Assembly: GCF_000953715.1 (NCBI RefSeq)
Contig: NZ_LN824141.1
Location: 1,862,501 to 1,926,500 of the forward strand
Direction of reading: 5' to 3'
From: Defluviitoga tunisiensis
GTDB taxonomy: Bacteria; Thermotogota; Thermotogae; Petrotogales; Petrotogaceae
DNA length: 64,000 nt
In this document: piece after piece, positions 46,324 through 56,148 of the stretch
How the letters are laid out: every line of letters starts with the position of its first letter
Position numbering within the stretch: the first letter of the stretch is position 1
Program-made: the position numbers and the translations under genes
The notes under the pieces: generated by a model
Seen by the model: the letters and a program-made list of their open reading frames with translations, nothing else
What the model was told of the DNA's origin: nothing
The model's database searches: none

Positions 46324-46881
46324 ATGCCTGATGTGTATATTCCTGAGGCCTTTGAAATAATGCCTCAAAAAAGGTTTTATCTACTCAGAGCTGGTTTTAA
46401 AGGTACAACGCATAGTATTAATGATAAATTGAAGGAAGAAATCAACAATGTATACCTATATGGTTTAGAATTATCCAAACCAAAAGTTGTTTTTAATACT
46501 CTGCCTGTAGATATTCTAGCCAATAGCTTGATACCCCATTCTTTTAAAGGTGTAAAGCTAATAACTTTTTTTGCTTCAACATTAGGTAAAGATATAGATA
46601 ATTTTATATCAAATTCAAATACGTTAATTTCTACACTTTTAGATGCCTGGGCATCTGAGGCGATAGAAGCATTAAATAGTACTTTTGACGAAAAATTAAG
46701 GAAACAATTCGGACAGGGTACTAGAAGATTTTCTCCAGGCTATGATGATATAGATATACGAAAAAATTATGACATAGTGAAAAACCTATTAAAAACAGAT
46801 ATAGTAACAGTTAACCAAAATACAGGTATTATTACTCCAAGAAAAAGCACAATTTGTATGATTGGGTGGTATAGTGGATAG
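46324..46881 (+). CDS. MetH activation-domain protein (stand-alone)
   Basis: 185 residues corresponding to the AdoMet-binding reactivation domain that forms the C-terminus of E. coli MetH. YLLRAGFKG, ITFFASTLGKDID, LLDAWASEAIEALN and TRRFSPGYDD (the RxxxGY AdoMet-binding signature) are present. It would reactivate the oxidised cobalamin of the neighbouring MetH by reductive methylation. A similar stand-alone protein is known beside MetH in Thermotoga. Its end overlaps the metH start by 20 bases. Confidence 0.88.
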   Translation: MPDVYIPEAFEIMPQKRFYLLRAGFKGTTHSINDKLKEEINNVYLYGLELSKPKVVFNTLPVDILANSLIPHSFKGVKLITFFASTLGKDIDNFISNSNTLISTLLDAWASEAIEALNSTFDEKLRKQFGQGTRRFSPGYDDIDIRKNYDIVKNLLKTDIVTVNQNTGIITPRKSTICMIGWYSG

Positions 46882-49213
46882 AAAAAATTTTTTAGAAACT
46901 TTAAAAAAGAAAATTTTGTTACTAGATGGTGGATACGGAAGTGAATTTATCAAAAGAGGATACTCTAATATTCCAGCTGAATTATTGAATATAATGCATC
47001 CTGAAGTTGTGTATCAACTTCATAATGAATACATTGAAGCTGGAGCAGATATTATTTTAACCAATACATTCAGCGCTAATAGAAAAAAGTTAAAAGAGCT
47101 TAAATTGGAAGATGACTTTCTACGTATTAATTCAAAAGCTGTTGAGATTGCAAAAAATGCTGCAAAAGATAAAGTTTTAGTATTTGGGGATATATCTTCT
47201 TTGGGAGAATTTCCAAAACCTCTAGGAACTCTTGAAATGAAAGACACAATTGAAGAGTTCTATCAGCAAGCAAAAATTTTGTATAACGCAGGCGTAGATG
47301 GGTTTATAGTAGAAACCATAAGTGATATAAAAGAGCTTAAGGCTGCTATATGGGGAATAAGAAAAGTTAGCTCAGAATTACCTTTGATAGCTCACATGAC
47401 TTTTGAAAAAAACGGGTCTTCTATAACGGGAACTTCTGTTGAGATCTTTGCAAATGTTGTTAATGATCTAGATATCGATGTTATTGGAATCAATTGCACC
47501 TTAGGCCCAGATGAATTAATTGATGTTTTTCAAAAGTTGTCTTTTTCTACAAACAAACCTCTAAGTGTTGAACCAAATGCTGGTAAACCTATTTATGACG
47601 GAAAAACTATTGAATATAGAATGACACCAGAAGTATTTGGAATGTATGTTGAAGATTATGTAGAATTAGGAGCAAACATTATAGGAGGATGTTGCGGTAC
47701 AACACCTTTACACATAAAAGTCATAAAAAACATGATAAAGAATAGAAAAACAAAAAAAATATACAAAGACATTCCCATAATGTACTCATCACGTACAATA
47801 TTAAAGAAATATCATCCTTTCACTGTAATAGGAGAAAAAATAAATCCTGCAGGAAACAATTCTTTTCAAAAAGAAATAGAAGAATTCAATTTTGAGGAAA
47901 TAATTAAAAGAGCAAATAGCCAAAAGTCTGCTGGAGCAGATGCTTTAGACTTAAACATTGGGATTGAAAAAATCTTAAATACCGAACACATAAAACACAT
48001 AATCTTGGAATTAGACAAATACTCTTCTTTGCCTCTTTCTCTTGACATACAGAACGTTGATTTTCTTGAAACTGCTTTAATAGAATATCCCGGTAGACCA
48101 ATAATAAACTCAGCTAGATTGACAAAAAAAGATCTCGATAAAAAACTTGAATTTATTAAAAAGTACGGTGGCTTGCTAATAATACTTGCAATGGGGAAAG
48201 ATATTCCTGAATCTGCAGAAGAAAGGTTTCAATTAATACAAACTAAATGGAAAGAACTTGAAAAACTTGGATTTAGTAAAAAGCAATTTATTGTTGATCC
48301 ATTAGTTTTATCAGTTGCAGCAAACTACAATCCAAACATCACTTTAGACACTATTAAACTTCTTTCTTCACACAATTTTAACACAATAATTGGACTTTCT
48401 AATTTAAGCTTTGGACTCCCCAACAGAAGTCAAATTAATGCGGCATTTTTGTCAAGAGCTATATACAATGGTTTAAACTCTGCAATCATGAATCCTGAAG
48501 ATTCACTGCTTATGAACATTCTTAAAGGAAATCAATTATTAGATGGAAATCTAGTAATAGAAAATAAAATAGAAAATAGAGATAAATTAGTAGAAAATAT
48601 TTTACAAGGAAACCAAGAAAACCTCAAAACAATAATACAAAAAGAGTTAGAAGAGAAAGAACCTTTAGAAATTAGTCAGAATATCTTAGCAAAGGCTATG
48701 GAACAAATAGGTGATCTATATTCTGAAGGAAAAATTTACTTGCCAGAATTATTATTAGCCTCTGATACTGTGAAACCTATTTTTGACTACATAAACCAAT
48801 TCATTGGCGAGTCAGAAACAAAAAAGGCAAAGGTAGTTATTGCAACTGTAGAAGGTGACATACATGATATTGGCAAAAATATTGTCGCCACAGTGTTAAG
48901 AAGCTCAAACTTTGAAGTTATCGATTTAGGAAAGGACGTTGAAACACAAAAAATTGTTGAAGCTGTACGTAAAGAAAAACCTCAAATACTAGGTTTATCG
49001 GCTATGATGACAACTACGATAGGAAAGATTGAAGAAGTAGTAAACGAGGTTAGAAAATTGAGTTTCCCTGTCAAAATTATTGCAGGTGGGGCTTCAATGA
49101 ACAAACAATTAGCAAATAACTTTGGATGTGATGCATATGCAAAAGATGCTAGTGAAGGTTTAAAAATTTGTAAAAGATGGATAGAGGAGATAAATTATGG
49201 AGATGACAATTAG
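46862..49213 (+). CDS. metH: Cobalamin-dependent methionine synthase lacking the activation domain
   Basis: 783 residues in the order homocysteine-binding domain (about 1-300, zinc ligands at INCTLGP near 212 and GGCCGTT near 276), pterin-binding domain (about 320-570, VIGEKINPAGN, DALDLNIG), B12 cap and B12-binding domain (about 575-780) with DIHDIGKNIV, whose His ligates cobalt. It transfers methyl from methyl-tetrahydrofolate to homocysteine. The fourth domain is supplied by the previous gene. Start may be TTG 46862 or GTG 46874; spacing does not decide. Confidence 0.95.
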   Translation: MGGIVDRKNFLETLKKKILLLDGGYGSEFIKRGYSNIPAELLNIMHPEVVYQLHNEYIEAGADIILTNTFSANRKKLKELKLEDDFLRINSKAVEIAKNAAKDKVLVFGDISSLGEFPKPLGTLEMKDTIEEFYQQAKILYNAGVDGFIVETISDIKELKAAIWGIRKVSSELPLIAHMTFEKNGSSITGTSVEIFANVVNDLDIDVIGINCTLGPDELIDVFQKLSFSTNKPLSVEPNAGKPIYDGKTIEYRMTPEVFGMYVEDYVELGANIIGGCCGTTPLHIKVIKNMIKNRKTKKIYKDIPIMYSSRTILKKYHPFTVIGEKINPAGNNSFQKEIEEFNFEEIIKRANSQKSAGADALDLNIGIEKILNTEHIKHIILELDKYSSLPLSLDIQNVDFLETALIEYPGRPIINSARLTKKDLDKKLEFIKKYGGLLIILAMGKDIPESAEERFQLIQTKWKELEKLGFSKKQFIVDPLVLSVAANYNPNITLDTIKLLSSHNFNTIIGLSNLSFGLPNRSQINAAFLSRAIYNGLNSAIMNPEDSLLMNILKGNQLLDGNLVIENKIENRDKLVENILQGNQENLKTIIQKELEEKEPLEISQNILAKAMEQIGDLYSEGKIYLPELLLASDTVKPIFDYINQFIGESETKKAKVVIATVEGDIHDIGKNIVATVLRSSNFEVIDLGKDVETQKIVEAVRKEKPQILGLSAMMTTTIGKIEEVVNEVRKLSFPVKIIAGGASMNKQLANNFGCDAYAKDASEGLKICKRWIEEINYGDDN

Positions 49214-50102
49214 TGTTTCAAAAAGTGGATTAAAATTTTCCCGTATTGTACAAGGTATGATGAGATTAAATCAATGGAATTTTACAAAAACAGAATTAGA
49301 AGAATTTGTTCAAAAATGTATTAATTTGGGTGTAACTACGTTTGACCATGCAGATATATATGGAAATCACACTTGTGAGGCCATTTTTGGAAATATATTA
49401 AAAGATAATCCTTCACTCAGAAACAAAATTCAGATAGTAACAAAATGTGGAATTATGTTAAAAAACGAGAAATTTCCTAGACGTGTTGCACATTATAACA
49501 CGAGAAAAGAACATATATTAGAATCTGTAGATCAATCTTTAAAAAATTTTAATACTAATTATATCGACCTTTTGCTTATCCATAGACCCGATCCTTTCAT
49601 GAATCCAGAAGAGATTGCAGAAGCTTTTTATCAATTAAGCAAAGCTGGAAAGGTGTTATATTTTGGAGTTTCAAACTTCACTATTCAGCAATTTAAAACC
49701 TTACAATCAAAAATGAACTTAAACCTAGTTACAAATCAAATTGAAATATCCCCATACAATTTAGAACATTTCCAAAACGATAATATATACTTTTTGATGG
49801 AAAAAAATATTAACCCAATGGCTTGGTCACCTCTAGCTGGAGGAAAACTCTTTAATATAAACGATGATAAAGGTAAGAGAATAACTAACGCCTTAAAAGA
49901 AGTTGCCAAAGATTTTAATACTGAATCATTAGATACTATAGTTTATGCATGGTTGCTGAACCATCCAGTGGGTATAATTCCTATCTCAGGTAGTGGAAAA
50001 ATTCAAAGGCTTAAAAATGCTGTTGATGCGTTAGAAATTAAAATGGATCCTGAACAATGGTATATAATTTATGAAGCGGCTTTAGGACAAAGAGTACCCT
50101 AA
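49197..50102 (+). CDS. Aldo/keto reductase (YdhF-like)
   Basis: 301 residues of the AKR fold: FDHADIYGNHTCEAIFG (Asp, Tyr), VTKCGI (Lys), DLLLIHRPDPFMN (His) and the nucleotide-binding IIPISGSGKIQRLKNAV. Closest in style to E. coli YdhF. The ATG (49197) overlaps metH by 17 bases with GAGGAGA behind it, giving close coupling; the metabolic link to methionine synthesis is not clear. Confidence 0.9.
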   Translation: MEMTISVSKSGLKFSRIVQGMMRLNQWNFTKTELEEFVQKCINLGVTTFDHADIYGNHTCEAIFGNILKDNPSLRNKIQIVTKCGIMLKNEKFPRRVAHYNTRKEHILESVDQSLKNFNTNYIDLLLIHRPDPFMNPEEIAEAFYQLSKAGKVLYFGVSNFTIQQFKTLQSKMNLNLVTNQIEISPYNLEHFQNDNIYFLMEKNINPMAWSPLAGGKLFNINDDKGKRITNALKEVAKDFNTESLDTIVYAWLLNHPVGIIPISGSGKIQRLKNAVDALEIKMDPEQWYIIYEAALGQRVP

Positions 50103-50151
50103 TTATTAAGGAGATACTATTTTTATTAGCGTATATTTAGGAGGTTTTAAC

Positions 50152-51048
50152 TTGTTTAAAATAAGAATTCCAGCTACTTCAGCGAATTTAGGTCCTGGAT
50201 TTGACTGTTTTGGGCTTGCCCTAAAAATCTATAACACTTTTACTTTTGAAACAATCCCTAGTTATTTTGAATTTATTGTACAATTCAAAGGAAAAGAGAT
50301 CCCAATAAATCAAGAAGATAATCTAGTATATGAAGCTATGAAGAAAACTTTTGAGATGTTTAACAAAGATATTCCAGGCATAAGAATAACAGAAGAAATA
50401 AACATACCTTTTTCGCGAGGGTTAGGAAGCAGTGCTACTGCAATACTTGCAGGCATTCTAGCAAGTAATAAAATTCTAGATAATCCTATGAATAACGAAG
50501 AAATTCTCGACCTTGCATACAAAATAGAAGGACACTCTGACAATATAGTCCCTGCTTTAAATGGAGGATTTAATATAACAATTATTGAAAACAATAAAAT
50601 TATTTTTAAAAAGATTAGCGTTGATGAATCACTAAAAATTATTGTTGTAATTCCCGAAATAAAAATAAAAACAAAAGAAGCAAGAAAGATACTTCCAACT
50701 GAGATTACACGTGAAGATGCTATATTTAATCTTAGTAGGGCATCATTACTAACTGCATCCCTAATTACGATGGATTACTCTTATCTTTCACTTGCTTTTC
50801 AAGATAGATTACATCAAAATTATAGAGCAAAGTTAATTCCTGGTTTTTATGATGTTGTTAATAGCGCATATAAAGAAGGCTCACTTGGCGTTGCTCTTAG
50901 CGGCTCAGGATCGTCAATAATAGCTTTTTCAAATTCAAACGAAGAGAACATCGCTCAATCAATGATTAATACTTTTTCAAGCTTTAACGTAAATAGCTCT
51001 TATATAATAACTACTGCTGATAATAATGGAACAATAATAATTGATTGA
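50152..51048 (+). CDS. thrB: Homoserine kinase
   Basis: GHMP kinase of 298 residues that phosphorylates homoserine for threonine synthesis. MFKIRIPATSANLGPGFDCFGLAL at the N-terminus and the ATP-binding motif IPFSRGLGSSATAILAG near 92 are textbook ThrB. C-terminal ALSGSGSSIIAF completes the family. The start is TTG at 50152 behind AGGAGG. It competes with the methionine branch for homoserine, consistent with lying next to metH. Confidence 0.95.
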   Translation: MFKIRIPATSANLGPGFDCFGLALKIYNTFTFETIPSYFEFIVQFKGKEIPINQEDNLVYEAMKKTFEMFNKDIPGIRITEEINIPFSRGLGSSATAILAGILASNKILDNPMNNEEILDLAYKIEGHSDNIVPALNGGFNITIIENNKIIFKKISVDESLKIIVVIPEIKIKTKEARKILPTEITREDAIFNLSRASLLTASLITMDYSYLSLAFQDRLHQNYRAKLIPGFYDVVNSAYKEGSLGVALSGSGSSIIAFSNSNEENIAQSMINTFSSFNVNSSYIITTADNNGTIIID

Positions 51049-51095
51049 GCTTTAGTCATTTAACAATATTGATTCCAAGAATACAAACATAGTAC

Positions 51096-51827
51096 TTAAA
51101 ATGCATTAATCAAATCTCTTATACTAGAAAAACAAACTCCTATTCCAACAGCTAATAAAAGGATTTTTGATGGAAGCTTTTTTGTTAGATAAGCTGCTAA
51201 TGGAGCAGCGAGTACACCACCTATAATTAACCCTAATATTATTTTAAAATTAAAATTAGTTAAAAAAAAGAAAAAAGTTACAGACTGAGCTATAGTAACA
51301 AAAAATTCTGTTAAATTGACAGAACCGATTGTGGTACTCGGCGTATGACCATTTGAAACCAATGTTGAAGTAACAATAGGTCCCCAGCCTCCTCCACCTA
51401 TTGCATCAAGTAAACCTCCAAAAAAAGCCAAAGGTCTTAATTTTAATCTTTCATTCTCTTTTTTAGGCTTAGTAAAAAACATATAAATGATCTTTATTCC
51501 AACAATCAACAAGTAAACTGAAACGATTGGCTTAATAATATTTAATGGAAGATTTGATAACAAAAAAGCTCCGATTATTCCACCTATAATTCCTGGTAGT
51601 AATAATTTCTTAACTTTTTCTTTGTCTACATTGCCAAATTTCCAGTGAGCAAGTCCAGAAACCCCTGTCGTAAAAACCTCAGATATATGAACGCTTGCAC
51701 TAGCCAAAGCAGGATGAATCCCCAAAGCCAGGAGTAATGTATTGCATGAAATTCCATACAGCATCCCCAGTGCCCCATCAATTAGTTGAGCTAAAAAACC
51801 TACAATAGCAAATAGTAATATTTCCAT
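51096..51827 (-). CDS. TauE/SafE family membrane permease
   Basis: 243 residues with about seven membrane spans, beginning LLFAIVGFLAQLIDGALGMLYG and with LLDAIGGGGWGPIVTSTLVSNG midway; both repeats are typical of the sulfite exporter TauE/SafE family (COG0730). Substrate uncertain, commonly sulfur or organic anions. Faces thrB convergently with a 47-base gap that has no clear terminator. AGGAGG precedes the ATG. Confidence 0.9.
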   Translation of the reverse strand: MEILLFAIVGFLAQLIDGALGMLYGISCNTLLLALGIHPALASASVHISEVFTTGVSGLAHWKFGNVDKEKVKKLLLPGIIGGIIGAFLLSNLPLNIIKPIVSVYLLIVGIKIIYMFFTKPKKENERLKLRPLAFFGGLLDAIGGGGWGPIVTSTLVSNGHTPSTTIGSVNLTEFFVTIAQSVTFFFFLTNFNFKIILGLIIGGVLAAPLAAYLTKKLPSKILLLAVGIGVCFSSIRDLINAF

Positions 51828-52077
51828 GGTTCATCCTCCTTCCATTACTAAGTATCTTTTTGAAATACAATATTTGCAAAAATAGATATAAAGTTATAAA
51901 TTAGTTATCTTTATCATTATACTAAATAAATTACACAAATTGCAAATAAACACTAACCCATATGATATAATTAAGAAGATATCTGTTATATGTGAATTTT
52001 CTTTACATTGTTTATCAAGTGTACATTAATTCATACTTTTAATTATATAATTAAAATGTTTAGAAGGAGGCTTTACC

Positions 52078-54072
52078 TTGCCTGTTCCTGAAGATGTTAA
52101 AGAACGATACGAAAAACTCAAATCAGAAATTGAAGAACATAATTATCGTTATTACGTATTAGCAAATCCCATAATTTCAGATGAAGAATATGACAAGCTT
52201 TTTAAAGAACTTCTTGAATTAGAAAAAAAGTACCCTGAACTAAAGGCTCCTGATTCTCCTACTCAACGCATTGGTGGCATAGTATTAGATGAATTTAAAA
52301 AAGTACCACATTCAGTTCCCATGCTTTCTCTTGATAATACATACAATGAAGTTGATATATTAGAATTTCATGAAAGGGTTTTAAGAAACTTAAACAGATC
52401 TCAAATTGATTATATGAGTGAATTAAAAATAGATGGTGTCTCTGTGGCACTTAGATACTCAAATGGAATATTAAACCAAGGAATAACAAGAGGAGATGGC
52501 ATTACAGGCGAAGACATTACTGAAAATATCAAAACTATTTTGAGCATACCTTTAAGATTGAAAAAACAAGTTGATATAGAAGTCAGAGGAGAAATATTCA
52601 TGCCAACAAGAGAATTTGCCAGAATAAATGCTGAACGTGAAAAAAACGGCCTTCAAGTTTTTGCAAATCCCCGAAATGCAACTGCTGGAACTTTAAAACT
52701 TCTTGATAGCAAGGAAGTTGCTAAAAGAAAATTAGATTCTTTTATGTATTACATAATATATCCTGAAAATTATAATCTTAAGACTCAAGAAGAGGCCTTA
52801 AAATATTTAAAAGAGTTGGGATTTAAGACCAATCCCCATAGCAGAAAACAAGAAAATATCTCAGGAGTTATTGAATACTGGAAAGAATGGACAAAAAAAA
52901 GAAGAGAATTAGAGTACGACGTAGATGGAATAGTAGTTAAAGTCAATGAATTTGAATTGCAAAGAGCACTTGGAGAAACCGTGAGATCTCCTCGCTGGGC
53001 TATAGCTTTAAAATTCCCTTCAGAACAAAAAGAAACCAAGTTAATAAAAATTCACTTTCAAGTAGGAAGTACAGGAATCATAACACCTGTTGCAGAATTT
53101 AACCCCATTCATCTTGAAGGAACCACAGTCAAAAGAGCTAGTCTACATAACTTTGAATACATAAAAGAAAGAGATATAAGAGAAGGAGATTATGTTCTTG
53201 TAGAAAAAGCGGGAGGAATTATACCTCAAGTTATAGGACCAGTAATAGAAAAACGAACAGGTGATGAAAAAGAAATTGTCCCTCCAGAAAAATGCCCTGT
53301 ATGTGGTGGAAAAGTTGGGAAAATAAAGAGTGATGAGGTTGCCATAAGATGCCTCAACCCTTCTTGCCCAGAAAAATTGGTTAGAGTACTTGAAAACTTT
53401 GTTTCAAGAGACGCTATGAACATTCAAGGTCTTGGAAAAAAACTGCTAAAACGTATGGTAGATGCAGGATTATTAAAAGATATTGCAGATATATATTACT
53501 TAGATGAAAATAAGATCAGAAGTTTAGGAAAAGGAATTGGAGATAAAACAATTAAAAATGTGCTAACTCAAATTGAACATTCTAAAAATAGAGAACTATA
53601 CAGACTAATCAATGCATTAGGAATTCCTAATGTTGGAACCAAGACCTCGAAAGATTTAGCGAAACATTTTAAAACTTTAGAAAATCTTATGAATGCTAAT
53701 TTTGATGAACTATTAGAGGTTGAAGGCATTGGTGAAGATACAGCACAAGCTATTATTAATTTCTTCTCTCAAAATGAAGTAAAATTGATAATCCAAAAAT
53801 TAAAAGACGCTGGCGTTAATTTTGGATACCAAGAAAAAGAAAAAAAAGGACCTCTCAGTGGGTTACTAGTTTGTCAGACTGGGGCATTATCTAGAATGAC
53901 TAGACAAGAATTTGCTGAATATGTTGAATCAAAAGGTGGAACATTTACTGATAATCTAACAAGAAAGACAAATATACTTGTAGTCGGAGAAAATCCGGGT
54001 TCAAAACTAGATAAGGCTAGACAGTATGGAATAACTATTTTGAGTGAAGAAGAGTTTTTTGAAAAATATTAA
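52078..54072 (+). CDS. ligA: NAD-dependent DNA ligase
   Basis: 664 residues. N-terminal Ia domain with YRYYVLANPIISDEEYD, adenylation domain with the active lysine in ELKIDGVSVAL, GVPRATAGTLK-like NPRNATAGTLKLLD, then OB fold, zinc finger (CPVCGGK...CLNPSCPEK), helix-hairpin-helix tandem (IPNVGTKTSKDLA, VEGIGEDTAQAI) and a C-terminal BRCT domain. Seals nicks in replication and repair. Starts with TTG at 52078 after AAGGAGG. Confidence 0.96.
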   Translation: MPVPEDVKERYEKLKSEIEEHNYRYYVLANPIISDEEYDKLFKELLELEKKYPELKAPDSPTQRIGGIVLDEFKKVPHSVPMLSLDNTYNEVDILEFHERVLRNLNRSQIDYMSELKIDGVSVALRYSNGILNQGITRGDGITGEDITENIKTILSIPLRLKKQVDIEVRGEIFMPTREFARINAEREKNGLQVFANPRNATAGTLKLLDSKEVAKRKLDSFMYYIIYPENYNLKTQEEALKYLKELGFKTNPHSRKQENISGVIEYWKEWTKKRRELEYDVDGIVVKVNEFELQRALGETVRSPRWAIALKFPSEQKETKLIKIHFQVGSTGIITPVAEFNPIHLEGTTVKRASLHNFEYIKERDIREGDYVLVEKAGGIIPQVIGPVIEKRTGDEKEIVPPEKCPVCGGKVGKIKSDEVAIRCLNPSCPEKLVRVLENFVSRDAMNIQGLGKKLLKRMVDAGLLKDIADIYYLDENKIRSLGKGIGDKTIKNVLTQIEHSKNRELYRLINALGIPNVGTKTSKDLAKHFKTLENLMNANFDELLEVEGIGEDTAQAIINFFSQNEVKLIIQKLKDAGVNFGYQEKEKKGPLSGLLVCQTGALSRMTRQEFAEYVESKGGTFTDNLTRKTNILVVGENPGSKLDKARQYGITILSEEEFFEKY

Positions 54073-54089
54073 AAAGGAGGAATCAACTA

Positions 54090-54953
54090 TTGATAGGATT
54101 AATATGTGATTCGGCAACCGATACCCCTACAGAAATACTTAAAAAGGATTTTGTGAAAATGGTACCTTTAAAGGTTATAATTAATGGCAAAGAATACAAA
54201 GATGGTTTGGAAATAACTCAAAAAGAAGTCATAGAAGCGATGGAGCATTCAATTCCTCAAACATCTTTACCTAGTCGAGAAGATATTTTTGATGCTTATA
54301 AATCACTTATTGAAAGAGGATATAATGAAATCTTTGTAATAACTGTGCCAGAGAAATTAAGTGGCACTTTTGGATTATTTTATTCAACTGCCAATGAAAT
54401 AAAAAAAATACATCCAAATATAACGATAGAAGTTGTAGATTCAAATAGTGGTTCTCTAGGAGCAGCTATGATAGTAAGTAAAGTAGCTGAATACATTGAA
54501 GAAGGAAAAAGTTTTGATTACATAAGAGAACAATTAGATTCACTAATAAATGGAAAATCAAAAGTATTTTTTGTTGTACCTACCTTGAAATATCTAAAAG
54601 CAGGAGGACGAATAGGAAAAGTATCCGGCACGTTGGGAGAGATACTAAATGTTAAACCGATTATTTCTATCAATGAAGAAGAAGAGTTTCATGAAGTAGG
54701 AAGGGCAAGAGGAATGAACAAAGCAATCGATAAGATGATTGATTCTTTTCTTCAATGGGTTGGAGAAAAGAAACTTGAATTTTTGGCAGTCGCAAAATCT
54801 GGAGAAAAAAGAGAAACTCAGCATTACTTTGATTACATCATGTCAAAATTAGAACACCTTAATCCAAAGAAAATTTTTACAGGAGAAATCTCATCTGTAG
54901 CCTTGGTTCATCTAGGTGATGGATTGGTTGGTGTTGGGGGCTTATTAAAATAG
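54090..54953 (+). CDS. DegV family fatty-acid-binding protein
   Basis: 287 residues. MIGLICDSATDTPTEI at the N-terminus, TSLPSREDI, and SGTFGLFYSTAN, followed by VDSNSGSLGAAMIV and LKYLKAGGRIGKV, are the DegV fold that binds a fatty acid; such proteins present fatty acids to FakA-type kinases, which are not nearby. TTG start at 54090 with AAGGAGG upstream, 17 bases after ligA. Confidence 0.92.
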   Translation: MIGLICDSATDTPTEILKKDFVKMVPLKVIINGKEYKDGLEITQKEVIEAMEHSIPQTSLPSREDIFDAYKSLIERGYNEIFVITVPEKLSGTFGLFYSTANEIKKIHPNITIEVVDSNSGSLGAAMIVSKVAEYIEEGKSFDYIREQLDSLINGKSKVFFVVPTLKYLKAGGRIGKVSGTLGEILNVKPIISINEEEEFHEVGRARGMNKAIDKMIDSFLQWVGEKKLEFLAVAKSGEKRETQHYFDYIMSKLEHLNPKKIFTGEISSVALVHLGDGLVGVGGLLK

Positions 54954-54999
54954 ACTATAATTTATTTTGATACCCACTTTTCATAAGGTTGTGGTTATT

Positions 55000-56118
55000 A
55001 TGAAAAACTCAAAAATAATTGTTTTAACAACTATTTTTATGCTTTTTTTATCTTCAATGATATTTTCAACAATTGCCATTAATGAAAAAACACTTATACA
55101 ATCAATAGTAGAGGGTAAAGATTTTACAAATATCACTCCATATCCAATATCACTCTCAGAAGGATTGGAAATCTATCCTTTTTTTATAACTTATTCAAAT
55201 GACATCGTCTGGTTGCTCTCAGGATTATATCAAACTAATTGGTCTGATCTTGAAAGAGGCGTATATCTTTCTGATTCTCTTCCCTACGTTACAGGATTTA
55301 TGGGAGGTTATGACGCCGACACGCTTAAAGTTGTTTCAGGAGCATATTTTTTTAACCCTTATCTTACAGAAGAAGAATTTTTGAGACAAAAAGATACTTC
55401 TTTTGATAGAAATTCAGATAGATATCGTTCAAAAACTGGTTATTCAGAACCTTCAAAAGCCCTTTTTATTCATAGAGTAGAACTTATATTGTTTGAAAAA
55501 CTGAGATTATCGTTAAATGAATTAAAATTAGTAGGTGGAAAATATCCAGACTTATCTGATGCCAATCCATTTGGTATTTTTCATAACACACTAGGAGAAG
55601 GTTACTCAAACAGTATGCTTGGTATAGACTTTTCGCTAATACCTATAAAAGGTTGGCAATTATATGGTCAACTCGCAGTAGATGATTTTCTAGTACCAGA
55701 AACTGAATCTGGAGCGGAAGATTACAAACCTACAGCTCTAGCTTGGGGATTAGGGACAAGGTTCGTGAAAAAATTTGATAAACTTTATATTTCTCCAAAA
55801 TTTGAATATTATAAAATATATACTTGGATGTACAATCAATGGTTGCCTTATCTCAGGTATACCGCTAAATATAATTCTCGTGAAATTCCTATAGGTTTTG
55901 ATTATGGTAACGATATGGAAGGCTTTCTTGTTGGTATAGATATATTCAGCAATAATGTTAAATATAAATTTATAATTGAAAGATATCTAAAAGGAGAAAT
56001 TGATCTAGAAACTCCTTATGACGATGAACGCAAGAAAGAAAAAGAAAATTGGTCAGGACCATATGGCAATACTATACCCTTCTTTTCAATTTCTTTCTCC
56101 TTTGAAATTGAAATTTAG
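55000..56118 (+). CDS. Secreted or outer-membrane protein of unknown function
   Basis: 373 residues; not recognised. A signal peptide (MKNSKIIVLTTIFMLFLSSMIFS) directs it across the inner membrane. The rest is rich in Tyr, Trp and Phe with alternating amphipathic stretches (FDKLYISPKFEYYKIYTW, FSISFSFEIEI at the very end), a pattern compatible with a beta barrel of the outer envelope. The ATG at 55000 is chosen since it directly precedes the signal peptide, although the ribosome binding site (AAGGTTG) is weak. The gene ends at a terminator. Confidence 0.6.
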   Translation: MKNSKIIVLTTIFMLFLSSMIFSTIAINEKTLIQSIVEGKDFTNITPYPISLSEGLEIYPFFITYSNDIVWLLSGLYQTNWSDLERGVYLSDSLPYVTGFMGGYDADTLKVVSGAYFFNPYLTEEEFLRQKDTSFDRNSDRYRSKTGYSEPSKALFIHRVELILFEKLRLSLNELKLVGGKYPDLSDANPFGIFHNTLGEGYSNSMLGIDFSLIPIKGWQLYGQLAVDDFLVPETESGAEDYKPTALAWGLGTRFVKKFDKLYISPKFEYYKIYTWMYNQWLPYLRYTAKYNSREIPIGFDYGNDMEGFLVGIDIFSNNVKYKFIIERYLKGEIDLETPYDDERKKEKENWSGPYGNTIPFFSISFSFEIEI

Positions 56119-56147
56119 CGGTGCGAATACACCGCTAAATTATTTTT
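56114..56147 (+). terminator. Terminator after the ligA-degV run
   Basis: TTTAGCGGTG-CGAATA(C)-CACCGCTAAA is a near-perfect 10-bp stem followed by TTATTTTT. It overlaps the last codons of the preceding gene and also separates it from the convergent phosphofructokinase-like gene. Confidence 0.85.
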
Positions 56148-56148
56148 C

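Noticed and set aside
51872-51947. ATTTGCAA and TTGCAAAT pair upstream of the TauE-like gene, like the fur-znu repeats
   Set aside because: Different spacing and orientation; expected by chance in AT-rich DNA. Kept only as a remark.
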